DNA of 64,000 bases, taken from contig OZ244208.1 of NCBI GenBank assembly GCA_965216885.1, positions 1,116,001 through 1,180,000 of the forward strand, in the 5' to 3' direction. Position 1 is the stretch's first letter. The number at the start of each line of letters is the position of its first letter. This DNA comes from CAYNJG01 sp965216885. GTDB taxonomy: Bacteria > Planctomycetota > Planctomycetia > Pirellulales > Pirellulaceae. Below, one piece after another: positions 43,703-52,343 of this stretch. The notes beneath the pieces were generated by a model, which worked only from the letters and a program-made list of their open reading frames with translations, was not told where the DNA came from and made no database searches. A program made the position numbers and the translations under genes.

Positions 43703-45904
43703 ATGACGAACGCCTTCATGAAGTCGACCCGAAACTCACAACGCGTCTTTCCGCAGATCTGCCGCGCGCTGCTTGTCTGCCTCGGCGTCGCCGTACCGAC
43801 ATTCGCCGAAGTCGACTATGCCCGGGATGTTCAACCGGTTCTCGCGGAGCACTGTTTTGGGTGCCACGGTCCGGACCAGCAGGAGGCCGGCTTTCGCCTG
43901 GACGACTTTGCGAATGTGACGCGAGCGGCTGATTCGGGCGTGCCACCGGTCGTCCCGGGTGATGCGGCCGCCAGTGAACTGATTGCCCGCATTACCTCGA
44001 CAGATCCGGATGAACGAATGCCTCCGGAAGGCGACACTGTTCCTGACAAAGATATCGAGAACCTGAAAGCGTGGATTGCAGCGGGCGCGAAGTACACCCA
44101 GCACTGGGCCTATCGCCCGCTGGACAACGAACGGCCGCCAGAAATTCAGAATCCCGATTGGGCGTTGAACCCCGTCGACCTCTTCGTCGCCGCTCGGCTG
44201 GAACTGCAATCGATCACTGCATCGCCGACCGCCAGCCGCTCGACGTTGATCAAACGATTGCACTACGACCTGCTGGGGCTGCCGCCCACGGTCGAGGAAG
44301 TCAAAGCCTTTGAAGACGACTCGGCTCCCGACGCCTACCCGCGGCTGGTCGATCGATTACTCGAGTCACCGCGTTTCGGTGAACGCTGGGGCCGGCACTG
44401 GCTGGACAAGGCGCGCTACGCGGACTCCGACGGCTACGAAAAGGACAACGCAAGACCGAACGCATGGCACTACCGCGACTGGGTCATTCGCGCCCTCAAC
44501 GAGGACTTGCCATTCGATGAATTCACGGTTCAGCAACTCGCGGGTGATTTGCTGGACGATGCGAACGACGCCCAGAAGTTGGCGACGGCATTCAATCGAC
44601 AGACGCTGACCAATACGGAAGGCGGAACCGACCGCGAACAGTGGCGCGTCGCGGCGGTGATGGACCGCACGGAGACACTGGGCACTGTATGGCTGGGGCT
44701 GACCGTTGGCTGTGCCCGTTGCCACAATCACAAGTACGATCAGATTTCGCAGGACGAGTACTACCAGCTGTACGCGTTCTTCGACAATGGCGACGAAACG
44801 ACCATGGAGGTGAAGACCGAAGCCACCGACAAAACGAAGTTGCGCGTCGTCACGCAACGCACCAAAGATCCGCGCACGACGCGAGTCCTCCGACGCGGCG
44901 ATTTCCTGCAACCGCTGCATGAAGTCCGAAGTGGCACACTGGGCTCGTTACCGGAATTCAGAAGCCGCCGCCGGCACACGGACGCCGTGGCCGACCGACT
45001 GGATCTGGCCCGCTGGTTGGTCGATGGTCAAAATCCGCTTCCGCCTCGAGTTGCGGCGAACCATATCTGGAAGCATCTGTTTGGTTTTGGCCTGGTTCGC
45101 ACGGCAAACGATTTTGGCATCCGCGGAGAAATGCCCACGCACCCACGACTGCTGGACTGGTTGGCCGCCAATCTCGTTCGCAACGACTGGTCCCGGAAAT
45201 GGCTGATCCGCACGATCGTCCTCTCCAGCACCTACCAACAATCGTCCGCACACCGCGAGGAACTCGCCGACACGGACCCGCAGAATCGCACGCTGCATCG
45301 ACAAAATCGTTTTCGCGTTGAGGCAGAAGTCATTCGTGATATTTCGCTCGCCGCCAGCGGCCTGCTTTCGTCGGAGCTCGGCGGCCCCAGCGTCTTTCCG
45401 CCCATCCCCGACAGTGTGACCGATCTAACCTACAACAGCGGCTTCAAATGGAAGACCAGCGAAGGCAACAACCGCTACCGGCGCGGCATGTATACGTTCT
45501 TCAAGCGGACGGCGCCGCATCCCAATCTGATCACGTTCGACTGTCCCAGCTCCAACGTGACGTCGGTCGCTCGCGAAACTTCCAACACTCCGACAGCCGC
45601 CCTCGTGACGCTCAACAATACCGTTTACATCGAAGCGGCTCGTGAATTTGCCCGGCAGTTGCAGAAGCGGTTTTCCAGCCATCAACCGCGAATTGAATAC
45701 GCGCTGCAATCCTGTCTGGCTCGGACGCCCGGCAAATCCGAAGTCGACCGGCTGGTGAAACTGACCGCCCGGTCGCAAGCGTGGTATGCCCGCCATCCGG
45801 AAGCTGCGAAGGAACTGACCGGAGGCGGCGATGCCGAGCTGGCTGCGTTGACGGTCGCGGCTCGAGTCATTTTGAATTTGGACGAATTTATTACTCGCGA
45901 GTAG
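43703..45904 (+). CDS. Planctomycete cytochrome c / DUF1549 / DUF1553 protein
   Basis: The 733-residue protein has a signal-like N-terminus, a PSCyt1-type haem motif CFGCHG (about 52-57) with RMPPEG (putative axial Met), a DUF1549 domain (HWAYRPL, NPVDLFVAARL, LLGLPPT, RHWLDKARYADSDGYEKDN, VGCARCHNHKYD) and a DUF1553 domain (HPRLLDWLA, IVLSSTYQQSS, FRVEAEVIRD, FDCPSSNVTSVARETSNTPTAAL). This fused c-type cytochrome protein is abundant in Planctomycetes, possibly for surface electron transfer linked to polymer use. It is paired with a DUF1501 gene after 49 bp. Confidence 0.95.
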   Translation: MTNAFMKSTRNSQRVFPQICRALLVCLGVAVPTFAEVDYARDVQPVLAEHCFGCHGPDQQEAGFRLDDFANVTRAADSGVPPVVPGDAAASELIARITSTDPDERMPPEGDTVPDKDIENLKAWIAAGAKYTQHWAYRPLDNERPPEIQNPDWALNPVDLFVAARLELQSITASPTASRSTLIKRLHYDLLGLPPTVEEVKAFEDDSAPDAYPRLVDRLLESPRFGERWGRHWLDKARYADSDGYEKDNARPNAWHYRDWVIRALNEDLPFDEFTVQQLAGDLLDDANDAQKLATAFNRQTLTNTEGGTDREQWRVAAVMDRTETLGTVWLGLTVGCARCHNHKYDQISQDEYYQLYAFFDNGDETTMEVKTEATDKTKLRVVTQRTKDPRTTRVLRRGDFLQPLHEVRSGTLGSLPEFRSRRRHTDAVADRLDLARWLVDGQNPLPPRVAANHIWKHLFGFGLVRTANDFGIRGEMPTHPRLLDWLAANLVRNDWSRKWLIRTIVLSSTYQQSSAHREELADTDPQNRTLHRQNRFRVEAEVIRDISLAASGLLSSELGGPSVFPPIPDSVTDLTYNSGFKWKTSEGNNRYRRGMYTFFKRTAPHPNLITFDCPSSNVTSVARETSNTPTAALVTLNNTVYIEAAREFARQLQKRFSSHQPRIEYALQSCLARTPGKSEVDRLVKLTARSQAWYARHPEAAKELTGGGDAELAALTVAARVILNLDEFITRE

Positions 45905-45953
45905 CCATTCACTCACGACTCATCGAACAGCTGCTCCTGCCGTGGACGACGAC

Positions 45954-47438
45954 ATGAACCCACTACGACGCGAATTTCTGACGACGACCGCATCCGGACT
46001 CGGCGCAATGGCACTCGGGTCGATGCTGACGCAAGATGGCGTTCTTGGTCCGCACACCGCGATCGCCAGCGAAACAGGCAGCAACATCGCCGCCGAATCG
46101 CTGCCGGCTCGCACACACTTCGATGCCAAAGCCAAAGCCTGCATTTGTATTTTCATGGCCGGCGCACCGTCGCAGCTCGACTTGTTCGACCCCAAGCCCA
46201 AGCTCCGTGAGCTTGACGGAGACGCGCTGCCAAAGTCGATGGTCGACAAGGTTCGTTTTGCATTCATTCAGAAAGATTCCGCGCGGCTGATGGGATCGCC
46301 TCGCAAGTTCCGTCGGCATGGCGAGTGTGGTATGGAACTCAGCGACTGGCTGCCGCACCTTGGCCAGTGTGCCGATGATCTGCTGCTGGTTCGTTCGATG
46401 CACACGGATCAATTTAACCATCATCCCGGCCAACTGATGATGCAATGCGGCCGTAGCGAATTTGGTTTGCCCACGATGGGCGCGTGGGTGAACTACGGGC
46501 TGGGCAGCGAGTCCGATAGCCTGCCGGGTTATGTTGTTTTGAATGCCGGTCGCGGCAGCAGCGGTGGCGCGACGCTGTATCAATCGGGCTTCTTGCCGTC
46601 GACGTACGGTGGCGTGCTGTTTCGAAATCAGGGCGAGCCGATACTCAATCTTGATAATCCGGCGGGGCTACCGCCCGAGCTTCAGCAAGCGGGACTCGAG
46701 ACGTTACGCTACCTCAATACAACTCGTTTTGAAGAGATGCGTGACCCGGAAATTGCCAGTCGCATTGCCAACTACGAACTCGCCAGCCGCATGCAGACGG
46801 CGGCTCCGGAGTTGATCGACCTCTCCGACGAACCGCAACACATTCTGGACATGTACGGCGTTGGGCGTCCCGAGCCCACGAAGACGTGGCGAGGCTCGCT
46901 GGGGCATTTGAAGACGTACGATACGTTCGCCAGGAACTGCCTGCTGGCCAGACGGATGGTGGAACGCGGCGTGCGATTCATCAACATCATCCACGCGTCG
47001 TGGGATCAGCACAGCGAATTGGACTTCAACCTGTTTCACAATGCCGAATGCGTGGATCAGCCGATTGCGGCGTTGATTCAGGATCTCAAGCAGCGTGGCA
47101 TGTTGGACGAAACGATGGTCATGTGGGCCAGCGAGTTTGGTCGCACTCCGCTGGGCGAGAACCGCAAAGGCCGCGCAGCGAATACGGGGCGAGACCATCA
47201 TCCGTTCGCGTTTTCGATGCTCTTCGCCGGCGGCGGTCTGAAGGGCGGCAAGGTCTACGGTGAGACGGACGAGATCGGCTGGAATGTGGCTCGAGATCCC
47301 GTCCACGTCAACGATATGCACGCGACGCTACTGAATCGATTCGGATTGGACCACCTGCGATTGACGCATCGTTTCCAGGGCCGCGATTTCCGGCTGACGG
47401 ACGTCGGTGGCCGAGTGATCGAAGATTGGCTGGCCTGA
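45954..47438 (+). CDS. DUF1501 protein with Tat signal
   Basis: A twin-arginine leader (MNPLRREFLTTTASGLGAMA) begins the protein. The DUF1501 body shows CICIFMAGAPSQLDLFDPKP, HHPGQLMMQCGR, LPGYVVLN and late WASEFGRTPLGE and GRDHHPFAFSMLFAGGG (sulfatase/phosphatase-like fold). These proteins occur next to DUF1549/DUF1553 genes throughout Planctomycetes; their reaction is unknown. ATG 45954 fits the Tat start better than GTG 45942. Confidence 0.95.
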   Translation: MNPLRREFLTTTASGLGAMALGSMLTQDGVLGPHTAIASETGSNIAAESLPARTHFDAKAKACICIFMAGAPSQLDLFDPKPKLRELDGDALPKSMVDKVRFAFIQKDSARLMGSPRKFRRHGECGMELSDWLPHLGQCADDLLLVRSMHTDQFNHHPGQLMMQCGRSEFGLPTMGAWVNYGLGSESDSLPGYVVLNAGRGSSGGATLYQSGFLPSTYGGVLFRNQGEPILNLDNPAGLPPELQQAGLETLRYLNTTRFEEMRDPEIASRIANYELASRMQTAAPELIDLSDEPQHILDMYGVGRPEPTKTWRGSLGHLKTYDTFARNCLLARRMVERGVRFINIIHASWDQHSELDFNLFHNAECVDQPIAALIQDLKQRGMLDETMVMWASEFGRTPLGENRKGRAANTGRDHHPFAFSMLFAGGGLKGGKVYGETDEIGWNVARDPVHVNDMHATLLNRFGLDHLRLTHRFQGRDFRLTDVGGRVIEDWLA

Positions 47439-47488
47439 GCGTCGGCCGCCTGAGCGTCACCGGAGTGCATCGCCGATGGGGTCGTGAA

Positions 47489-47665
47489 CTAGCCGCCCAG
47501 ATAGAGCTGCAATTGGTCTCGCGACATCACGAACAGCTCATTGAGGCTGCCACCCATGACGGCGACCGTGCCGATGCAGACGGCAAGGATCAAGCTGGCG
47601 ACGAAAGCGTACTCGATCGAAGTCGCCCCGGATTCGTCATCGAAAAACCGTTTGGTCCAATTCAT
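47489..47665 (-). CDS. Flp-type (type IVb) pilin
   Basis: The 58-residue protein has the Flp pilin arrangement: a short basic leader, DESGATSIEYAFVASLILAV around residues 11-30 (cleavage before SIEYA-type segment) and a hydrophobic helix. Flp pilins build tight-adherence pili. GGGGG lies 6 nt before the ATG at 47665. No TadA/Rcp genes are in the window, so this may be a stand-alone copy. Confidence 0.85.
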   Translation of the reverse strand: MNWTKRFFDDESGATSIEYAFVASLILAVCIGTVAVMGGSLNELFVMSRDQLQLYLGG

Positions 47666-47862
47666 ATTCGCCCCCAGCTTGATTGAAAATACTCCAACGA
47701 CCTTGGTGCAATGGGGGTGCCAAAACGCAAAAAGCCCAAAATCGGGCCTCTCCGCAGAGGGATTCGTCGAGCCTTCTGAACGTACGTGGCGAATTCGCTG
47801 CATGTCCCGGCATGCCGACTTCTCAGAAAGCGATCTTCCCCGTATTATTTGGGGACTGACAA

Positions 47863-47946
47863 GCCGACGTGGCGGAACTGGCAGACGCGCTAGATTCAGG
47901 TTCTAGTCCAGGCAACTGGGTGGAGGTTCGATTCCTCTCGTCGGCA
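47863..47946 (+). tRNA. tRNA-Leu (anticodon CAG)
   Basis: The 84-nt gene has a 7-bp acceptor stem (GCCGACG with CGTCGGC) and discriminator A, the D-arm TGGCGGAACTGGCAGACGC, an anticodon stem CTAGA/TCTAG with loop TTCAGGT (anticodon CAG), a long variable arm typical of leucine tRNA, and a T-arm with GGTTCGATTCC. CCA is not encoded. A terminator follows. Confidence 0.97.
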
Positions 47947-47959
47947 CTTGTTGGGATAT

Positions 47960-47993
47960 AAGGACTTAGGGCAACCGCTCTGAGTCCTTTTTT
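47960..47993 (+). terminator. Rho-independent terminator after tRNA-Leu
   Basis: A 10-bp stem (AAGGACTTAG with CTGAGTCCTT, one wobble) and a 10-nt loop are followed by a run of six T residues. It begins 14 bp after the tRNA. Confidence 0.85.
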
Positions 47994-48026
47994 CGTTGGT
48001 AGTCCTGCCCTTCAGATCTGTATCGG

Positions 48027-48533
48027 GCACGCCGCCCCCAAGATCGCGACCGGCAGGACGATGCGTCTCGAGTGCACTCGCGGTTATTTCTTGACGGGCA
48101 TGAACGGGAGGGCGAGGCTCCTGCCGAGCCAGGAAGTGCGCGCGGCATCGCCTCGGAGACGGTTCGGCAGGAGCCTCACCCTCCCGGCGCCGCCCCCAGA
48201 ATCGCGACCGCCAGGACGCTGCGTCTCGAGTGCACTGGCGGTTGTTTCTTGACGGGCATGAATGGGAGGGCGAGGCTCCTGCCGAGCCAGGAATCCCGCG
48301 CGACGTTGCCTCGGAGACGGTTCGGCGGGAGCCTCACCCTCCCGGCGCCGCCCCCAGAATCGCGACCGGCGGGACGATGCGCGCGACGTCGCCTCGGACG
48401 CGGTTCGGCGGGAGCCTCACCCTCCCGGCGCCGAGTCCCCCAAATCGCGACCGGCAGGACGATGCGCGCGACGTCGCCTCGGACGCGGTTCGGCGGGAGC
48501 CTCACCCTCCCGGCGCCGAGTCCCCAAATCGCG
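48027..48533. repeat. Nested REP-like repeat cluster
   Basis: Two full 80-bp imperfect palindromes lie at 48106-48185 and 48264-48343, each with about 25-bp arms (GGGAGGGCGAGGCTCCTGCC family on the left, the complementary arm on the right). They belong to a 158-bp unit occurring twice (about 48030-48187 and 48188-48345). Two further right-half arms follow at 48402-48426 and 48487-48511 in about 83-bp units. Translation of this DNA gives repeated GEAPAEP/GRARLLP-type peptides, so open frames here are rejected. Confidence 0.9.
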
Positions 48534-48617
48534 ACCCCATGAATCGGCGTGTTTGACTCGAAATCGGCGAGGATTTCGAGATTCTTGCGAAACTCCAATT
48601 TGTGCTGCGTCTTTTTC

Positions 48618-48646
48618 GAACGTCGTCCGTCTATGTGGTGAACGTC
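48618..48646. promoter_or_regulatory. Candidate operator/promoter: GAACGTC direct repeat
   Basis: GAACGTC occurs at 48618-48624 and 48640-48646, 22 bp (two helical turns) apart, about 60-85 bp upstream of the Cys-rich gene. GAAC and CGTC are also typical of ECF promoter elements, but the spacing between a GAAC and CGTC is not ideal, so this is tentative. Confidence 0.3.
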
Positions 48647-48693
48647 AGCGGGTTGGCTCATCCGGCCCGCCGCCCCTTGTAGATCACCATTTC

Positions 48694-48698
48694 AGGAG
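48694..48698 (+). promoter_or_regulatory. Shine-Dalgarno of the Cys-rich peptide gene
   Basis: AGGAG lies 6 nt before ATG 48705. It is one of the best ribosome binding sites in the window and is the main proof that this tiny frame is translated. Confidence 0.8.
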
Positions 48699-48704
48699 AA
48701 AGAC

Positions 48705-48848
48705 ATGACCGACCAAACCAACCAAAACGATGCCGGAACCTGTAAGAACTCGGATTGTTGCGTTCAAAGCTGTTGTTGCTGCTGCTGTTATTGCCAACCA
48801 CAATGCTCGAGTGGATCCGGGGCAGACGCGAATAAACCCTGTTGCTAA
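48705..48848 (+). CDS. Very small cysteine-rich peptide (47 residues, 13 Cys)
   Basis: The frame encodes MTDQTNQNDAGTCKNSDCC, then a run of six cysteines with CQPQC nearby, and ends PCC. Thirteen of 47 residues are cysteine, with Cys-Cys and C-x-x-C clusters similar in style to metallothioneins. There is no signal peptide. A strong AGGAG precedes the ATG, and the stop is 2 bp from the start of an ECF sigma factor gene, so they are co-transcribed and probably translationally coupled. I infer metal binding or thiol buffering; a redox role is also possible. I know no named family for it. Confidence 0.75.
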   Translation: MTDQTNQNDAGTCKNSDCCVQSCCCCCCYCQPQCSSGSGADANKPCC

Positions 48849-48850
48849 CG

Positions 48851-49447
48851 ATGAACCAACGCCGGCAAAGAGAGTTGACCGAACAAATCTGGCGCGAGCT
48901 GAGTGATCGGCTGCGCCAGTTTGTCAGGTCGCGCATCACATCTGCATCGGACGTCGACGACGTTCTACAGACGGTATTCCTGAGCATCCATTCGCGACTA
49001 AAGGATCTTCGCGAAGTGGATCGACTGGAGTCGTGGGTGTTTCAAATTACTCGAAACGCTGTCACCGACCATTTTCGGAAGCAAAGAAAAATGGGTGGTG
49101 ATGTTGAGTCCCTGGAGGCCACGGACATATCGGACATTCGCGATGACGACCGCGTACGCAATGAGCTTGCGGGCTGTTTGAGTTCATTTGTCCAGCAGCT
49201 ACCGACGGAACAACGCCGAGCGTTGGCGATGTACGAGTTCGAGGGCATTTCGCAAGTCGAGATAGCAAGACGCGAGTCGATGTCGCTTTCAACAGTGAAG
49301 TCACGCGTTCAGCGAGGCCGCAAGTTGTTGGAATCCATGTTAAAGACCTGCTGCGAATTTCAGTTTGACGTCCGGGGCAACCTGCTTGACTACCGGGCCA
49401 ACGATAACTGCTGCGACGGTGATTGCGACCCGCAGCCGGGAGACTAG
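48851..49447 (+). CDS. ECF sigma factor with cysteine-rich C-terminal tail (SigZ-like)
   Basis: The 198-residue protein has sigma region 2 (LRQFVRSRITSASDVDDVLQ, TRNAVTDHFRKQ) and region 4 (LPTEQRRALAMYEFEGISQ, STVKSRVQRGRKLL). After region 4 is a tail with CCEFQFDVRGNLLDY and CCDGDCD. To my recollection such CC...D-x-x-G...DY tails occur in SigZ-type ECF factors. The Cys cluster could sense metal or redox without a separate anti-sigma factor. ATG 48851 is preferred over TTG 48842. It lies downstream of the Cys-rich peptide gene. Confidence 0.9.
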   Translation: MNQRRQRELTEQIWRELSDRLRQFVRSRITSASDVDDVLQTVFLSIHSRLKDLREVDRLESWVFQITRNAVTDHFRKQRKMGGDVESLEATDISDIRDDDRVRNELAGCLSSFVQQLPTEQRRALAMYEFEGISQVEIARRESMSLSTVKSRVQRGRKLLESMLKTCCEFQFDVRGNLLDYRANDNCCDGDCDPQPGD

Positions 49448-49501
49448 TCCCGCCGCATTGCCGTTCGGTACATCCCGGCGGCTGAGTTACGGGGACGGCG
49501 C

Positions 49502-49695
49502 GGGAGAGTGAGGCTCCTGCCGACCGTGTGTGCGGCGCCGTCTTGCTTGCTTCTCGGCTCGGCGGGAGCCTCGCCCTCCCGTTCATACCCTCCCGTCCAT
49601 GCCCGTCAAGAATTACCTGCGAGCGGACTGCAACCGGATCATCCCGGCGGCTGCGATTTGGGGACGGCGCGGGAGGGTGAGGCTCCTGCCGAACC
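49502..49695. repeat. REP-like palindrome and an additional half element
   Basis: One full 79-bp element lies at 49502-49580 and a left arm alone at 49671-49695. Both are preceded by the same ATCCCGGCGGCTG-type flank about 170 bp apart, showing that flank and arm were copied together. The spacer 49448-49718 otherwise holds nothing recognisable. Confidence 0.85.
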
Positions 49696-49718
49696 GTGTC
49701 CGCTATTTCGTGCGGCGT

Positions 49719-50690
49719 TCAATAGCCTTCGGTGCCGTTTCGTCCTCGGCGTCGCGATCGAGCGGTCGCATCGGTCGGATTGTTGTTGGTGTTGGCATCG
49801 CCGAACAAATCATCCAGGGAGTCGTCGCCGGCCGCATCTTCGGTTGCCGGATCGTCGGTCGCGGAATCATCCGTCGCCGAATCCTTGGTGTTCTTGTTCA
49901 CATCGTCTGCCGCTGCATCGCCCCCGCCCGCTTGATCCAGGTACGCGTCCATGCCGTCGCCGGACAGATCCGAAAAACCTCCGTTGCCCGAAAGCGTTAC
50001 GCCGTCGGCTTCCAAAAGGTGCGTCTTGACCTGAATTTCGATGACGTCCTTGCGAGCCTGAAGGCGTTTGTTGAACTGGGTTCGCAGCGCCTTAAACTGT
50101 TTCTCCAGTTCGGCGAGTTGCCGCTTGCGATGAACGGTGACCGAGTCGAATTGCTTGGAGACGATCTGATGCAGCTCCTGAGCCAGCTTTTTCTTGTTGG
50201 CCGAAGACGCCGTGCGTAGCTTCCTTTTCAACTGAACGATGCGACCATTCGCTGCATTCATTTCGGCATGCATACGACCGGGTTGCCCATAGCCACTGAA
50301 GCCCTCGTAGCCGCTGCCACCGCCTCCGTAGCCACCACCACCGCCAACACCTCCGTAGCCCCCGCCGCCATAACCGCCTCCGTAGCCCCCGCCGCCTCCG
50401 TAGCCCCCGCCGTAGCCACCGCCACCGCCACCGTACCCGCCATCCGTGCCGCCTCCGTATCCGCCGGCACCTCCGTATGACTCATCGCCGTAGCCACCTC
50501 CGTAACCGCCATCGCCGTAGCCCCCGCCACCGCCGCCTCCATAGCCGCCGGCGTCTCCATGCTTGATGTCAGCCTTGGCGTCTTTGGCGTCCGCATCGGA
50601 AGTCTTCGCACGGCCGCTGTTAACGTTGTCCTGCGAGTGTGCGATTTGGCCAATCGCGATGGCCAGCACACAAACCAATAAGAGCCTCAT
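49719..50690 (-). CDS. Secreted Gly/Tyr-rich protein with coiled-coil region
   Basis: After a signal peptide (about 1-20) residues about 46-135 are GYGGG-type low-complexity repeats. Residues about 140-210 form a charged helix rich in Lys/Arg/Leu (QLKRKLRTASSANKKKLAQE, KRQLAELEKQFKALRTQFNK), likely a coiled coil. The tail is Asp/Thr/Ala-rich (DSATDDSATDD). No known family; a structural or surface-layer role is possible. GGAG lies 8 nt before the ATG. Confidence 0.8.
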   Translation of the reverse strand: MRLLLVCVLAIAIGQIAHSQDNVNSGRAKTSDADAKDAKADIKHGDAGGYGGGGGGGYGDGGYGGGYGDESYGGAGGYGGGTDGGYGGGGGGYGGGYGGGGGYGGGYGGGGYGGVGGGGGYGGGGSGYEGFSGYGQPGRMHAEMNAANGRIVQLKRKLRTASSANKKKLAQELHQIVSKQFDSVTVHRKRQLAELEKQFKALRTQFNKRLQARKDVIEIQVKTHLLEADGVTLSGNGGFSDLSGDGMDAYLDQAGGGDAAADDVNKNTKDSATDDSATDDPATEDAAGDDSLDDLFGDANTNNNPTDATARSRRRGRNGTEGY

Positions 50691-50744
50691 GGTTGTTTCT
50701 CCGTTTCCTGATTCTTGTAAAGAGAACGTTGCCGAAAAACGAGT

Positions 50745-52343
50745 CTATTCCATTGGCCGTGTCGACCATTCCTGTTCGACGCGACGAAAACGATCCTGCG
50801 TGAAGTGCATCGCTTGCTCCCAACCGTCCTGCGTTACAGGTTGGACACGGGGAATCGTCCATTCACGTCGGACTTCTCGCAAACCTTCCATCAACCCATA
50901 CGTCTGTTGGTCGAGCGGTGAATTCGTGATGACCATGTCGTCGGTCGAAGTGGCTCCGTATACCGCTTCCTGTGCAGCATCCTGGGGCGCATCCTGGGGC
51001 GCATCCTGGGGCGCATCCATTCCTCCCCGAACGCTGGCCTGAACCGGTTCTCCTGTCGAACTTGAGTTCAGGAGGAATGGTCCAATGACGCCGACGAACA
51101 GCCACAGGGCTGCGCATAGCACCAACGTGATCGACGTCCCGATGAGCATGCGTTTTTGAAATGTTGTGATCGCTTGAATCTTGAGCCGTGCGGGCAGCGC
51201 ATGTTTCGAAGGGTTCTGCAAATGAGCGAGATAGTCGGCCAGCGTACTCCGCAGCGAGGCAGCCGATTCGAAGCGTTCGTCGGCGTTCTTCTGTAGCAGG
51301 TTGGAGACCAGCACCTCCAGCTGTGGAGGCAGTTGGTTGTTGACTTCACAAACGGATTTCGGATCTCGATGGCAGATCGCGTTCAACACGGCCATCGCCC
51401 CTTCGCCTCGAAACGGCGCGATGCCCGTCGCCATGAAGAAGATCACTCCACCAAGACTGAACAGATCGCTGCGGTGGTCAACGTTGTCGCCGTTGGCCTG
51501 TTCCGGCGACATGTAGTGCGGCGTGCCTGCAACCAGCCCGGACCGGGTAATGCTGGCGTCGTCGGCTGCTCGAGCGAGTCCAAAGTCGGTGATCAGCACG
51601 CGACCAAAACCATTCTCGAGCAAAATGTTCGCAGGCTTGATATCGCGATGAACGAGCCCCTGTTCGTGCGCTGCTGACAGACCGGCTGCAATCTGCATGG
51701 CGATGCGTACGATGTCGCGAACGTCCAGCGGACCCTGCCGCATTACGCAACTGTGCAGTGATTCACCCGCGATGAACGGCATGACGATGTAGGGCAGTTC
51801 GCTATCGGTTTCAATTCCGTGAATGGCCACGACGTGATCGTGCACGACCGCCGCCGCCGCACGTGCCTCGCGAGAGAAACGCTGCCGCGCGGCGCCGCTG
51901 GTGGCGAGATGCGGGGCGAGGACCTTGATGGCCACCGTGCGATGTAGTTCAGTATCGAAGCCCCGAAACACGATGCCCATGCCGCCACGGCCGATCACCG
52001 ATTCGATCTGGTATTTGCCAAGCTGCCCCATCAACTCGGGATGCGGAGCCGGTTGCAGGAAACGATCAACCGCGCTGTCGTTCGAGGCCCGGCGTTGCAG
52101 CAGCGACTGAGCCGAATCGTCGTGAATCGCCAGAACCTGAGAGCTGGACGCGGGCGGTTCGTCAAGCTCAAGCAGCGTCTTTCCGTCGGACCACCACGTT
52201 TCATCGGCCGCAAGGCGTTCGAGTTCGGTACGGCAACGGACGCACTGGTCAACGTGGTCGATTGTCGCCTCGTCACACTGATCGATGGAATCGGCAACCA
52301 GCAGCTCCATGAGTTGCGATGAGTTGAAGGCAGAACAGCTCAT
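50745..52343 (-). CDS. Transmembrane Ser/Thr protein kinase with N-terminal zinc-finger-like anti-sigma motif
   Basis: The 532-residue protein begins with a short domain containing H30-x3-C34-x2-C37 (HVDQCVRC), the ZAS-type motif of anti-sigma factors. The kinase domain (about 112-375) has GRGGMGIVF, VAIKVL, HRDIKPANILL, ITDFGLAR and GTPHYMSPEQ. A transmembrane helix (about 398-422) is followed by an outer tail. A 12-bp DNA repeat (about 3.5 copies, 50977-51018) encodes DAPQ repeats in the tail. Its ATG overlaps the stop of the upstream ECF sigma gene. Confidence 0.93.
   Translation of the reverse strand: MSCSAFNSSQLMELLVADSIDQCDEATIDHVDQCVRCRTELERLAADETWWSDGKTLLELDEPPASSSQVLAIHDDSAQSLLQRRASNDSAVDRFLQPAPHPELMGQLGKYQIESVIGRGGMGIVFRGFDTELHRTVAIKVLAPHLATSGAARQRFSREARAAAAVVHDHVVAIHGIETDSELPYIVMPFIAGESLHSCVMRQGPLDVRDIVRIAMQIAAGLSAAHEQGLVHRDIKPANILLENGFGRVLITDFGLARAADDASITRSGLVAGTPHYMSPEQANGDNVDHRSDLFSLGGVIFFMATGIAPFRGEGAMAVLNAICHRDPKSVCEVNNQLPPQLEVLVSNLLQKNADERFESAASLRSTLADYLAHLQNPSKHALPARLKIQAITTFQKRMLIGTSITLVLCAALWLFVGVIGPFLLNSSSTGEPVQASVRGGMDAPQDAPQDAPQDAAQEAVYGATSTDDMVITNSPLDQQTYGLMEGLREVRREWTIPRVQPVTQDGWEQAMHFTQDRFRRVEQEWSTRPME
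50977..51018. repeat. 12-bp tandem repeat within kinase gene
   Basis: GCATCCTGGGGC occurs three times in tandem plus a partial copy. It encodes the repeated tetrapeptide DAPQ in the predicted extracytoplasmic part of the kinase. The copy number is likely to vary between strains without frameshift. Confidence 0.9.

Noticed and set aside
48072..49586. Several long open frames on both strands with GEAPAEP or GRARLLP repeats
   Set aside because: They are translations of the REP-like palindromes, which are GC-rich and stop-poor; real genes here are only the Cys-rich peptide and the ECF sigma factor.
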